Source: an uncultured Oceanospirillaceae bacterium | Lineage (GTDB): Bacteria; Pseudomonadota; Gammaproteobacteria; Pseudomonadales; Oceanobacteraceae | Assembly (NCBI GenBank): GCA_937974825.1 | Contig: CALJVD010000021.1 | Location: 1-23,415 of the forward strand | Length of the DNA stretch: 23,415 nt | Direction: 5' to 3' | Shown here: positions 1-6,704 of the stretch, piece by piece | Layout: each line of letters begins with the position of its first letter | How positions within the stretch are numbered: the first letter of the stretch is position 1 | Made by a program: the position numbers and the translations under genes | Notes under the pieces: generated by a model | What the model was told of the DNA's origin: nothing | The model's input: the letters and a program-made list of their open reading frames with translations, nothing else | Databases searched by the model: none

Positions 1-322
1 TTAGCAGGGTACTAAAGGCGCTACTGACAATAATCAGTTGGCACATAAAGTTAAGCGTACGATGCATAAAAAAATAGCTCGGCAGTCAGTGAGTGTATAG
101 GCTATACGATACCAGAGCTGGGTTAGGGTTCCTTAAATCATCCCATTTTCTTGTAAATATTGTTAAGCGGAATGCTTTGTATTCTATTTTTATAAAACAA
201 TGTATTCCAAAAAATCATAAGGATATAACAGTATTTATTGATAATTGTCATGGGGTGTCTATTACTTTAGGGGTACAACCTATTTCTAGAAACTTTCTTT
301 AAAATTCCATTAAGGAGCAAGT
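1..322. other. AT-rich intergenic region, no convincing gene
   Basis: This stretch is visibly richer in A and T than the genes that follow. A weak open frame (93-302, GTG start) has no ribosome binding site, shows no recognisable domain and ends just before the next gene, so I do not call it. The far left could hold the tail of an upstream gene, but frames 1 and 2 have stops within the first 15 bases and frame 3 stops at 75-77, with nothing recognisable. The right end carries the Shine-Dalgarno sequence AAGGAG at about 311-316 that serves the cytochrome gene at 323. A promoter for that operon should lie here, but I could not single out one convincing pair of hexamers. Confidence 0.5.
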
Positions 323-1666
323 ATGAAAGTCACCAAATGGGTAACCATAGCCGCGCTGCTATTCGTTGCTGTACTTGGTTTTTCTATGTCGATGCCGCAC
401 TGGTATTACCCAGATGCACAGGCGTATCAGTTAGATATGAACGACCCCGATGTCTTAGCAAAAGGCGAATATGCTGCCATAGCAGGGGATTGTGTGGCTT
501 GTCATACCGCACCAGGTGGGCAGAAGTTTTCGGGTGGTTTGGCTATGGAAACACCTGTGGGGGTTATTTATTCCACCAACATTACCCCCGACAAAGCGAC
601 CGGTATTGGTAGCTACAGTTATCAGCAGTTTGAAAAAGCGGTACGCCAAGGTCTGCGTTCAGACAATGCACCGCTTTATCATGCGATGCCTTATCCTTCG
701 TATCAGGTGGTTAGTGATGAAGATATACAGGCGATGTACGCGTATTTCATGAAGGTAGTACTGCCCATTCAGAAAGAGAATAAAGACAGTACCATTCCTT
801 GGCCGTTGAACATGCGTTGGCCTATGCATTTATGGCAGATGGTGTTTGCACCTAAGCGTGATTTCGCCCCCATTGCTGATGCGACCGACGCTATTAACAG
901 AGGTGCGTACTTAGTCGAGGGCTTAGCTCACTGTGGTGCTTGTCATACGCCACGTGGTATTGCCTTTCAAGAGAAGTCATTAAGTGCAGACAGTAACAAT
1001 CACTTTTTAGCCGGTGCGGTATTAGAAGGTTGGTACGCTAAAAGCTTAAGAAGCGAAGCCACGGGTTTAGCCAGTTGGACAGAAGAAGAGTTATTCGATT
1101 TCTTTACCACCGGCCGTAATGCGCGCACCGCTGCCTTTGGTTCAATGGCGGATGTTATTGCGCACAGTACACAACATATGACCGCAGAAGACCGCTGGGC
1201 CATGGTTAAATATTTAAAACAGTTACCTCCTAAAAAAGGGCATCAGGTCGAGTTTCCTGAAAAAACAGATACCACAACCAACAAGCTATTGGCGGGCGAT
1301 TACAGCGATACCGGCGCGTTAGAATATGTAGAACACTGTGCCGCTTGTCATCGCTTAGATGGTTTAGGGGCAGCGCGTATTTTCCCCGCACTTGATAACA
1401 ACTCGATTGTTTTCGCTGAAGATCCTAGCTCATTGATTCAGGTGACCTTAGAAGGCGCACGTATGCCTAATACTCCACATGATCGTATGGCGTTTGCGAT
1501 GCCTGGGTTCCAACATTTGTCAGACCAAGAAGTGGCTGATGTGCTGACATTTATTCGCCAAGGTTGGAGTAATAACGCCAGTAAAGTAGAGGTTAAAGAC
1601 GTCGCCAGAATGCGTGATTTTGTAAAAATTCGCCCTTCACACTATGTATTAGGGAGTGAGAAATGA
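323..1666 (+). CDS. Membrane-anchored triheme cytochrome c (Adh/gluconate dehydrogenase cytochrome-subunit type)
   Basis: This 447-residue protein has an N-terminal hydrophobic segment (about residues 6-23) that should export it and probably anchor it in the inner membrane. Three covalent heme sites are visible: CVACH at 57-61, CGACH at 204-208 and CAACH at 339-343. Three cytochrome c domains at this spacing are typical of the cytochrome subunit of membrane-bound alcohol, aldehyde and gluconate dehydrogenases, which pass electrons to ubiquinone or terminal oxidases. No flavin or PQQ dehydrogenase gene lies nearby. The next gene overlaps it by 4 bases (ATGA at 1663-1666), so the two are co-translated. 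The natural partner is therefore the TsdA-like diheme cytochrome, and I infer that this protein takes electrons from it. A good AAGGAG site sits 6 bases before the ATG. The heme count is seen directly; the partner and electron acceptor are inferred. Confidence 0.85.
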   Translation: MKVTKWVTIAALLFVAVLGFSMSMPHWYYPDAQAYQLDMNDPDVLAKGEYAAIAGDCVACHTAPGGQKFSGGLAMETPVGVIYSTNITPDKATGIGSYSYQQFEKAVRQGLRSDNAPLYHAMPYPSYQVVSDEDIQAMYAYFMKVVLPIQKENKDSTIPWPLNMRWPMHLWQMVFAPKRDFAPIADATDAINRGAYLVEGLAHCGACHTPRGIAFQEKSLSADSNNHFLAGAVLEGWYAKSLRSEATGLASWTEEELFDFFTTGRNARTAAFGSMADVIAHSTQHMTAEDRWAMVKYLKQLPPKKGHQVEFPEKTDTTTNKLLAGDYSDTGALEYVEHCAACHRLDGLGAARIFPALDNNSIVFAEDPSSLIQVTLEGARMPNTPHDRMAFAMPGFQHLSDQEVADVLTFIRQGWSNNASKVEVKDVARMRDFVKIRPSHYVLGSEK

Positions 1667-2553
1667 AAAAGTTAATAGTTGCCTTAGTGGTTATTGTAGC
1701 AGCGGTATTTTGGTGGCAACGCACCCCGTTAACTGACAGCAACCCTTATGTCTTTGCGGTGGTAGACGAAGAAGGTAAGCCCACCGATATGAAATACACA
1801 GTGCCCGACGATAAAGACATTTTAACGCAAGAAAACAGCGAGCAAATTTTATACGGGAAGCGTTTGCTTAACGAAACCAAACGCCTGTTACCCGACAACG
1901 TAGGTGCCGCTATGAACTGTAATAGCTGCCACTTATACCAAGGCAAACTTGAATACGGTGACCCTTATATTAATACCTATAACGCTTTCCCTCAGTTCAA
2001 CTCTAGAGCAGAGCGGGTGGTCACTATTGAAGAGCGTATTAATGGTTGTTTCCAGCGCTCTATGAATGGCACGCCATTACCTGAGCAGTCTGATGAAATG
2101 AAAGCCATTATTGCGTATTACAAATGGTTGGCTCAAGACGTGCCGCATGGTTGGCAGGTAGTGCATCAAAACACTGGCCCTATTGATACATCATTACAGC
2201 CAAACATGGATAAAGGTGAAGAGATTTACGGAGCTATGTGTGCCAGCTGTCATGGTGACAACGGTGAGGGCATGTGGGATGCCAGCGGCAATATTATGTT
2301 CCCACCATTGTGGGGTGATGATTCATTTAACATTGGTGCCGGTATGGCACGTTTGTATAAGGCGGCCGCGTTCGTTAAATACAATATGCCCATGGGCTAC
2401 ACCATGAACCGTCCACAAGGCCAAGGCCATGTATTAACTGACCAAGAAGCAGTGGACGTATCTTATTACTTTACGCAAAAGCCACGTCCTGACTTTCCTG
2501 CAAAAGTGTATGACTGGCCCAGTGGTAAAAAACCGAAAGATGCTCGTTATTAA
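1663..2553 (+). CDS. tsdA: TsdA-like diheme cytochrome c (thiosulfate dehydrogenase / tetrathionate reductase family)
   Basis: The 296-residue protein has a hydrophobic N-terminus (about 4-18) with no obvious signal-peptidase site, so it is probably membrane-anchored and faces the periplasm. Heme motifs are CNSCH (86-90) and CASCH (193-197). Between them is the block ERINGCFQRSMNG (124-136), and after the second heme come PPLWG (214-218) and SFNIGAGM (221-228). This arrangement matches the TsdA family, where the cysteine of the middle block (here Cys129) is the unusual axial ligand of the active-site heme. Family members oxidise two thiosulfates to tetrathionate, or run the reverse reaction. 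It overlaps the triheme cytochrome gene by 4 bases and is followed by a tiny membrane-peptide gene and a terminator, forming one operon. Family membership rests on recalled motifs. The substrate is inferred, and a related diheme cytochrome with another donor remains possible. Confidence 0.75.
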   Translation: MKKLIVALVVIVAAVFWWQRTPLTDSNPYVFAVVDEEGKPTDMKYTVPDDKDILTQENSEQILYGKRLLNETKRLLPDNVGAAMNCNSCHLYQGKLEYGDPYINTYNAFPQFNSRAERVVTIEERINGCFQRSMNGTPLPEQSDEMKAIIAYYKWLAQDVPHGWQVVHQNTGPIDTSLQPNMDKGEEIYGAMCASCHGDNGEGMWDASGNIMFPPLWGDDSFNIGAGMARLYKAAAFVKYNMPMGYTMNRPQGQGHVLTDQEAVDVSYYFTQKPRPDFPAKVYDWPSGKKPKDARY

Positions 2554-2595
2554 TTTGATATAGTACGGCTGTCACTTGTTGAATTCGAGGTAATA

Positions 2596-2685
2596 ATGGA
2601 TACAGCTGTAAAAATCATGATGGTCTTTGCACTCACAGTGGTAACTATTTGGTGGATGCATGGCCAAGGCATGATTTCATTTTAG
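2596..2685 (+). CDS. 29-residue single-pass membrane peptide in the cytochrome operon
   Basis: A 30-codon frame (ATG to TAG) begins 42 bases after the TsdA-like stop and ends just before the operon terminator. It is preceded by GAGGT at 2587-2591, four bases from the ATG. The product reads MDTAVKIMMVFALTVVTIWW for its first 20 residues, then a short polar tail ending in Phe. Residues 5-20 form one hydrophobic helix, long enough to reach across most of a membrane. I recognise no named family. Small single-helix peptides commonly accompany respiratory complexes (for example CydX and CcoQ-type subunits), so an assembly or anchoring role for the cytochrome pair is a reasonable guess. The evidence is position, start signal and composition only. 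Confidence 0.55.
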   Translation: MDTAVKIMMVFALTVVTIWWMHGQGMISF

Positions 2686-2697
2686 GGTACAGATATT

Positions 2698-2723
2698 AAG
2701 CGGTTCTTAGAGCCGCTTTTTGG
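2698..2723 (+). terminator. Rho-independent terminator of the cytochrome operon
   Basis: A nine-pair stem (2698-2706 with 2710-2718, one G-U pair) closes on a three-base loop and runs into a short T tract. It lies 12 bases after the micropeptide stop codon. Its position shows that the tiny gene belongs to the cytochrome transcript. Confidence 0.8.
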
Positions 2724-2750
2724 TTTGTTACTGTGCATCTTATTTATCCA

Positions 2751-2788
2751 GTTTAAAGAGCGATTAATTAAAAAATCAGCCTTTAAAC
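2751..2788. promoter_or_regulatory. Inverted repeat upstream of the Dyp peroxidase gene (possible operator)
   Basis: GTTTAAAG at 2751-2758 is mirrored exactly by CTTTAAAC at 2781-2788, with four further symmetrical pairs inside (2762-2765 with 2774-2777). Matching points in the arms are about 30 bp apart, close to three helical turns. No T tract follows it and it lies 55 bases before the peroxidase start, so a protein-binding site is more likely than a terminator. The right arm overlaps a possible -35 element (TTTAAA, 2782-2787) that pairs with TATGCT 16 bases downstream. The regulator is unknown. Confidence 0.4.
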
Positions 2789-2842
2789 TTTCTCTTATAT
2801 TGTTATGCTTTGAAACATCTTAAATCACGAGGACAACCTACG

Positions 2843-3757
2843 ATGACCATGAGCCCATTAATGGCAAAAGCACAGCCTGGATTATACGAAGAGCCAGGTA
2901 ATAGTGCGCACTATTTAGAATGCCATTGGCCTAAAAATACGCCTGTCGATAAGCTGAAAGCTGGGTTGCTTGATGCTTTAAAACCGGTGGTTGGTGCCTA
3001 TATAGCGGTAGGGTTTGGAATTGATGCTTGGGTGCGTATGCAGCCTGATTTTGTACCAGAAGAGCTAGCGTCTTTTCCTTTATTAAAAGGCAAACACGGC
3101 TATGAGATGCCGTCGACGCAAACCGATATTTGGTTTTGGATTCATGGCGAAGATCGTGGTGATGTGATGAACGCCGTACTGCAAGTACAGCAGTCATTGC
3201 GTGGCATGTTAGACGTTCATTTAGATCTTGCCGGCTTTAAAAACCGTGAAGCACGCGATTTAACCGGCTTTGTTGATGGTACTGCTAACGATAAAGACGA
3301 GGCACGTGGGCTTGCTGCTCAAATACCTGAAGGAGAGCTCGGCGCGGGTGGATCGTATGTGCTTACCCAAAAGTGGAAGCATAATTTGACTGCGTTTAAC
3401 GAACTCAGTGTGAGCGAGCAAGAATATGTGATAGGTCGTACAAAGCATGACAACATTGAAATGTCAGACGATCAGATGCCTAACGATTCTCATGTAAGCC
3501 GTACTGATGTTGACGTTGACGGTGTTGCACAAAAAATATATCGACGCAGTACGCCTTATGGCGGTGCGCAAGATCACGGTTTGTATTTCTTAGCCTTTGC
3601 TTGTAGTTTGAGCCGTATTCATGTGCAGTTAGAGCGTATGTTAGGTCTAACTGACGATGGCTTAAGTGATTCGTTAATGCAGTTTAGCCAAGCAAAAACG
3701 GGTTCATATTGGTTTATGCCAGCACAAAAAGACTTAGAAGAAATACTAGCAAGTTAA
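2843..3757 (+). CDS. yfeX: Dyp-type heme peroxidase (YfeX-like)
   Basis: The protein is a dye-decolourising-type heme peroxidase, which uses hydrogen peroxide to oxidise porphyrins or other bulky substrates. I choose the ATG at 2843 over an upstream one at 2810 because CGAGGA (2828-2833) sits 9 bases before it. The 304-residue product then matches the roughly 300-residue length of E. coli YfeX. The hallmark GFVDGT block is at 142-147, with Asp145 as the distal catalytic residue. His217 in DSHVSR is the expected proximal heme ligand, and Arg234 before RSTPYG is the distal arginine. No signal peptide is seen, so it should be cytoplasmic. The next gene starts 15 bases downstream, so the two are likely co-transcribed. 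Family assignment is firm; the physiological substrate is not known. Confidence 0.9.
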   Translation: MTMSPLMAKAQPGLYEEPGNSAHYLECHWPKNTPVDKLKAGLLDALKPVVGAYIAVGFGIDAWVRMQPDFVPEELASFPLLKGKHGYEMPSTQTDIWFWIHGEDRGDVMNAVLQVQQSLRGMLDVHLDLAGFKNREARDLTGFVDGTANDKDEARGLAAQIPEGELGAGGSYVLTQKWKHNLTAFNELSVSEQEYVIGRTKHDNIEMSDDQMPNDSHVSRTDVDVDGVAQKIYRRSTPYGGAQDHGLYFLAFACSLSRIHVQLERMLGLTDDGLSDSLMQFSQAKTGSYWFMPAQKDLEEILAS

Positions 3758-3772
3758 TCGTAAGAGGCGCCT

Positions 3773-4309
3773 ATGCTAACCAAAGCTGATACCGGTTTAA
3801 TTATTGTTGATGTGCAAGGCAAGCTGTCTGAGCTAATGCATGAAAGCAGTCATTTATTTGAGCAAGTGAAACGTTTAATTAATGGCGCTAAGGTGATGGG
3901 GTTACCCATAGTGTGCATGGAGCAACTGCCCGAAAAATTAGGGAGTACTCGCCCCGAAATTGCCGATCTGTTGCCTAAAAAAGCATTGCCTAAAAGCACT
4001 TTTAGTGGTTGGAAAACCGACGCTATTGCAAATGAAATAAAACAAGCCGGTTGTAGCACTTGGTTAGTTGCCGGAATCGAAGCGCACGTTTGTGTGTATC
4101 AAACCGTTGCCGACTTACTGGCTAATCACTTTAAGGTTGAAGTTGTAACCGATGCCGTGAGTTCACGAGTGTTGGCTAATAAAACGCTCGCTATTAGTAA
4201 AATGCAGCACTTAGGCGCCGGTATTACCTCGGTTGAAATGGCACTGTTCGAATTGCAGGTAGTTGCTGAAGGCCCCGAGTTTAAACAGCTTATTCAAGTG
4301 GTTAAGTAA
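3773..4309 (+). CDS. Isochorismatase-like cysteine hydrolase
   Basis: This 178-residue protein has the fold markers of the isochorismatase/nicotinamidase family. The catalytic triad is visible as Asp13 (IIVDVQ), Lys74 (LPKSTF) and Cys107 (IEAHVCVYQT). The family hydrolyses amides or vinyl ethers through a cysteine nucleophile. The short length and lack of a zinc-binding DxH motif argue against a true nicotinamidase and favour the YcaC-like group, whose substrates are mostly unknown. It follows the Dyp peroxidase by 15 bases, with an AGAGGC ribosome site before the ATG, and they probably form a two-gene operon. A role in clearing an oxidised or conjugated metabolite beside the peroxidase is speculation. 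Confidence 0.85.
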   Translation: MLTKADTGLIIVDVQGKLSELMHESSHLFEQVKRLINGAKVMGLPIVCMEQLPEKLGSTRPEIADLLPKKALPKSTFSGWKTDAIANEIKQAGCSTWLVAGIEAHVCVYQTVADLLANHFKVEVVTDAVSSRVLANKTLAISKMQHLGAGITSVEMALFELQVVAEGPEFKQLIQVVK

Positions 4310-4377
4310 ACTAAGGTCTAATAGGGCGTTGCAATTTGTAACAGAGAAAGTTCTGAACAACTGACATAATAGCGCCC

Positions 4378-5598
4378 ATGAATTCAATTAAAATATCCCC
4401 TTGGTCGGGACGCATTCTAATTTTGGCCGGCATCTTATTGTCGGCTTTTAATTTGCGGACCGCCGTAACATCATTAACGCCTATTTTAGACATCCTCGGT
4501 GCGCACTTTGAGTTTGGGCCTGCCGTAATGGGTGTCTTTGGTATGGTGCCCACCGCCGCCTTTGCGCTCTTTGGTGTACTAACGCCTTTGATTTCTAGAC
4601 GGCTCGGTTTAATCCCCACTGCTTTAGTATCTATGCTATTAGCGGCTGCCGGTTTATTGTTGCGTGCTTATGCGGCAGAAACTTGGCACTTGTTGGCGGC
4701 GTCGGCTATTGCCTTAGCGGGCATGGGTATTGGTAACGTCGTATTGCCGCCTTTGGTTAAGCGTTATTTTCCATTGCGCATTGGCGTGATGAGCATGTCT
4801 TACATTACGGTTTTGCAGCTAGGAACAGTATTGCCTGCCTTAGCGGCCGTACCGTTAACCGCTCAATATGGTTGGCCGACGGCTTTGGGTGTATGGTCAT
4901 TGATGGCCATGCTTGCTGCGGCTATTTGGATTGGCGTATTACTGCAAAAAAATGACTTGCCACAGCTTAAGTCTACTAGTGAACCAACAGAGCCAGTCGT
5001 AAAAATACAAGCATGGCGTTCGCCCATTGCTTGGGGCTTGATGTTGATGTTTGGTATGACGTCGTTAATCAGTTACGCGGTCTTTACTTGGCTACCATTA
5101 TTTATGATCGAAGCCGGTACCAGTCCTGAATACGCAGGGGTATTGTTGGCAATCTTTGCGTCGCTAGGCTTACTTAGTGGCTTTTTGATGCCTTGGGCGG
5201 CAGAGCGCATGCGTAACCCTTATATTTTGGTATTGATTTGCGTGTTGGCTTACGCTGTCTCATTTCCAGCATTATTAATATCGCCCATGTCTTACCCTGT
5301 ACTCTGGGTGATTATTTTAGGCTTAGGTCCATCGACGTTCCCCTTGGCACTGACGCTTATTAACCTGCGTACTAGAACCTCGGCAGGTTCGACGGCTATG
5401 TCGGGCTTTGCACAAGGTACAGGCTACTTATTAAGCTGTACAGGTCCGTTTTTGTTCGGTGTGTTTAGAGCCATGAGTGATGGCTGGGTCGTACCATTTT
5501 TATTCTTATCGGTCTGTGTTGTGATTATGGCAATAGGGGGTTGGTTTATTTGTAAGCCTCAATACCTAGAAGATAATCCTAAGGTATTTAAAGCATAA
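4378..5598 (+). CDS. MFS transporter, CynX/NimT (YeaN) family
   Basis: The 406-residue protein is almost wholly hydrophobic, with about twelve predicted membrane segments and a polar central loop near residues 190-215. Near the N-terminus it has the NLRTAVTSLTPIL block, and later GMGIGNVVLPPLVKRYFP. Both are typical of the CynX/YeaN group of the major facilitator superfamily. Members include the E. coli cyanate-locus transporter CynX and the 2-nitroimidazole exporter NimT. There is no cyanase or other telling neighbour, so the substrate cannot be stated. The start has no visible Shine-Dalgarno sequence, and a -10-like CATAAT lies only 7 bases before the ATG, so the mRNA may be leaderless. It may also be reached by read-through from the hydrolase gene 68 bases upstream. 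It ends at a strong bidirectional terminator. Confidence 0.85.
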   Translation: MNSIKISPWSGRILILAGILLSAFNLRTAVTSLTPILDILGAHFEFGPAVMGVFGMVPTAAFALFGVLTPLISRRLGLIPTALVSMLLAAAGLLLRAYAAETWHLLAASAIALAGMGIGNVVLPPLVKRYFPLRIGVMSMSYITVLQLGTVLPALAAVPLTAQYGWPTALGVWSLMAMLAAAIWIGVLLQKNDLPQLKSTSEPTEPVVKIQAWRSPIAWGLMLMFGMTSLISYAVFTWLPLFMIEAGTSPEYAGVLLAIFASLGLLSGFLMPWAAERMRNPYILVLICVLAYAVSFPALLISPMSYPVLWVIILGLGPSTFPLALTLINLRTRTSAGSTAMSGFAQGTGYLLSCTGPFLFGVFRAMSDGWVVPFLFLSVCVVIMAIGGWFICKPQYLEDNPKVFKA

Positions 5599-5618
5599 AC
5601 TTAGTGTATGGCTCATAA

Positions 5619-5660
5619 AAAAATACCCCACTAATGGAGAATTAGCGGGGTATTTTTATT
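5619..5660. terminator. Bidirectional terminator between the MFS and mscS genes
   Basis: A long stem pairs 5619-5629 with 5647-5657 and 5631-5635 with 5641-5645, with one A/C mismatch and a five-base loop (GGAGA). It has an A tract on the left and a T tract on the right, so it can end transcripts from either side. It lies between the convergent transporter and mscS genes. Confidence 0.9.
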
Positions 5661-5685
5661 TTACAAAGTGATTAATACGCAGTGA

Positions 5686-6519
5686 TTAATCCTCTTTGAT
5701 TATATGAACATCGCGCTGAGGGAAGGGAATAGAAATACCTTCTGCATCGAACGCTTTTTTAACACGCTCTTGCATGTCCCAGTTGAATGGCCATAAGTCA
5801 CCAGACTTAGTCCAAGCGCGTACTGTTAAGTTAACCGATCTGTCGCCTAAACTGCCGACTACCACTAGTGGCGCTGGGTCTTTTAAAGCACGCTCATCTT
5901 CATCAATTAAACGACGAACAATGGCTTTTGCTTTGTCGATATCGTCACCGTAACCAATGCCAAAAGACATATCGCAACGACGAGTTTCGTACGCGCTTAA
6001 GTTGATTAAGCTGGCGTTTGATAAATCACCGTTAGGAATCACAATACGACGGTTGTCGAAGGTATCAACCACTGTGTATAGAATGTTGATTTCACGAACC
6101 GTGCCTAAGTAACCTTGGGCTTCAATGGCATCACCAACTTTGAAGGGCTTGAACAGCAGGATAAGTACGCCACCTGCAAAGTTTGCTAAGCTGCCCTGTA
6201 AGGCTAAACCAACGGCTAAACCGGCGGCACCTATAATGGCAATAAAGGATGTGGTTTCAATGCCTATCATTGAGGCAACAGAGATAACAAGTAAGACTTT
6301 AAGAATGGTGCCAATTAGTCCACAAATGAACTTGTTAAGGGTTGGGTCTTTTTGACTAAGTTTAATATCTAAAACTTTAACAAGACGATTAATAAGCCAC
6401 ATACCTATGAGTAGCGTGGCAGCAGCTAATAGCACTTTAGGTGCGTATGCAATGGCTAAGGAAATAGCTTCGTCTGCATATTCTACAGCCTTAGCGTTTA
6501 CCTCGGTTATTTCATCCAT
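5686..6519 (-). CDS. mscS: Small-conductance mechanosensitive channel MscS
   Basis: The 277-residue protein is close in length to E. coli MscS (286). Three membrane helices are visible near residues 26-46, 66-87 and 93-124. The pore helix carries the glycine/alanine-rich pattern GAAGLAVGLALQGSLANFAGG (about 97-117), typical of the MscS pore. It is followed by the beta domain (FKVGD at 126-130, RIVIPNGDLSNA at 158-169) and the C-terminal ISIPFPQRDVHI signature. As a heptamer in the inner membrane it opens under tension to release solutes after hypo-osmotic shock. An AAGGAA site precedes the ATG. The gene stands alone: the next upstream gene on this strand, lon, is separated from it by a structured intergenic region. 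Confidence 0.95.
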   Translation of the reverse strand: MDEITEVNAKAVEYADEAISLAIAYAPKVLLAAATLLIGMWLINRLVKVLDIKLSQKDPTLNKFICGLIGTILKVLLVISVASMIGIETTSFIAIIGAAGLAVGLALQGSLANFAGGVLILLFKPFKVGDAIEAQGYLGTVREINILYTVVDTFDNRRIVIPNGDLSNASLINLSAYETRRCDMSFGIGYGDDIDKAKAIVRRLIDEDERALKDPAPLVVVGSLGDRSVNLTVRAWTKSGDLWPFNWDMQERVKKAFDAEGISIPFPQRDVHIIKED

Positions 6520-6638
6520 AAATGATTCCTTATTAGTGTTGGTATTGGAATGATGCGAGTTCAGTATAGCTGTATGTAGCCGAAAACATTAGCTTTTTTA
6601 TGGCTAATGCACTGAAACTTTAGAAGAATAATTTTAAA

Positions 6639-6695
6639 CCGAGGCTAAAGAAGAGTAAAAGCATAGATTGTGCCATTACTCAGGTTTAGCCTCGG
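6639..6695 (-). terminator. Long two-tier stem-loop downstream of lon
   Basis: An exact 11-bp inverted repeat (6639-6649 with 6685-6695) encloses a second 6-bp repeat, GAGTAA/TTACTC, with a symmetrical 3x3 internal loop between them. It begins ten bases beyond the lon stop codon. On the minus strand it is followed by TTTAAAATT rather than a clean T run. It could therefore be a weak terminator, or a structure that protects the lon mRNA 3' end. Confidence 0.55.
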
Positions 6696-6704
6696 CAAAG
6701 AGGT

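Noticed and set aside
238..251. FNR/Anr-like box TTGAT-N4-GTCAT upstream of the cytochrome operon
   Set aside because: The second half matches only three of five bases, and no -10 element lies at the expected distance.
93..302. 69-residue frame before the cytochrome operon
   Set aside because: It has a GTG start without a ribosome site, AT-rich composition and no recognisable motif.
4311..4619. 102-residue minus-strand frame overlapping the transporter start
   Set aside because: It overlaps a clear MFS coding region and has basic low-information composition.
6587..6609. Inverted repeat CATTAGC/GCTAATG upstream of mscS
   Set aside because: It has only 7-bp arms around a T-rich loop and fits neither a terminator nor a well-placed operator.
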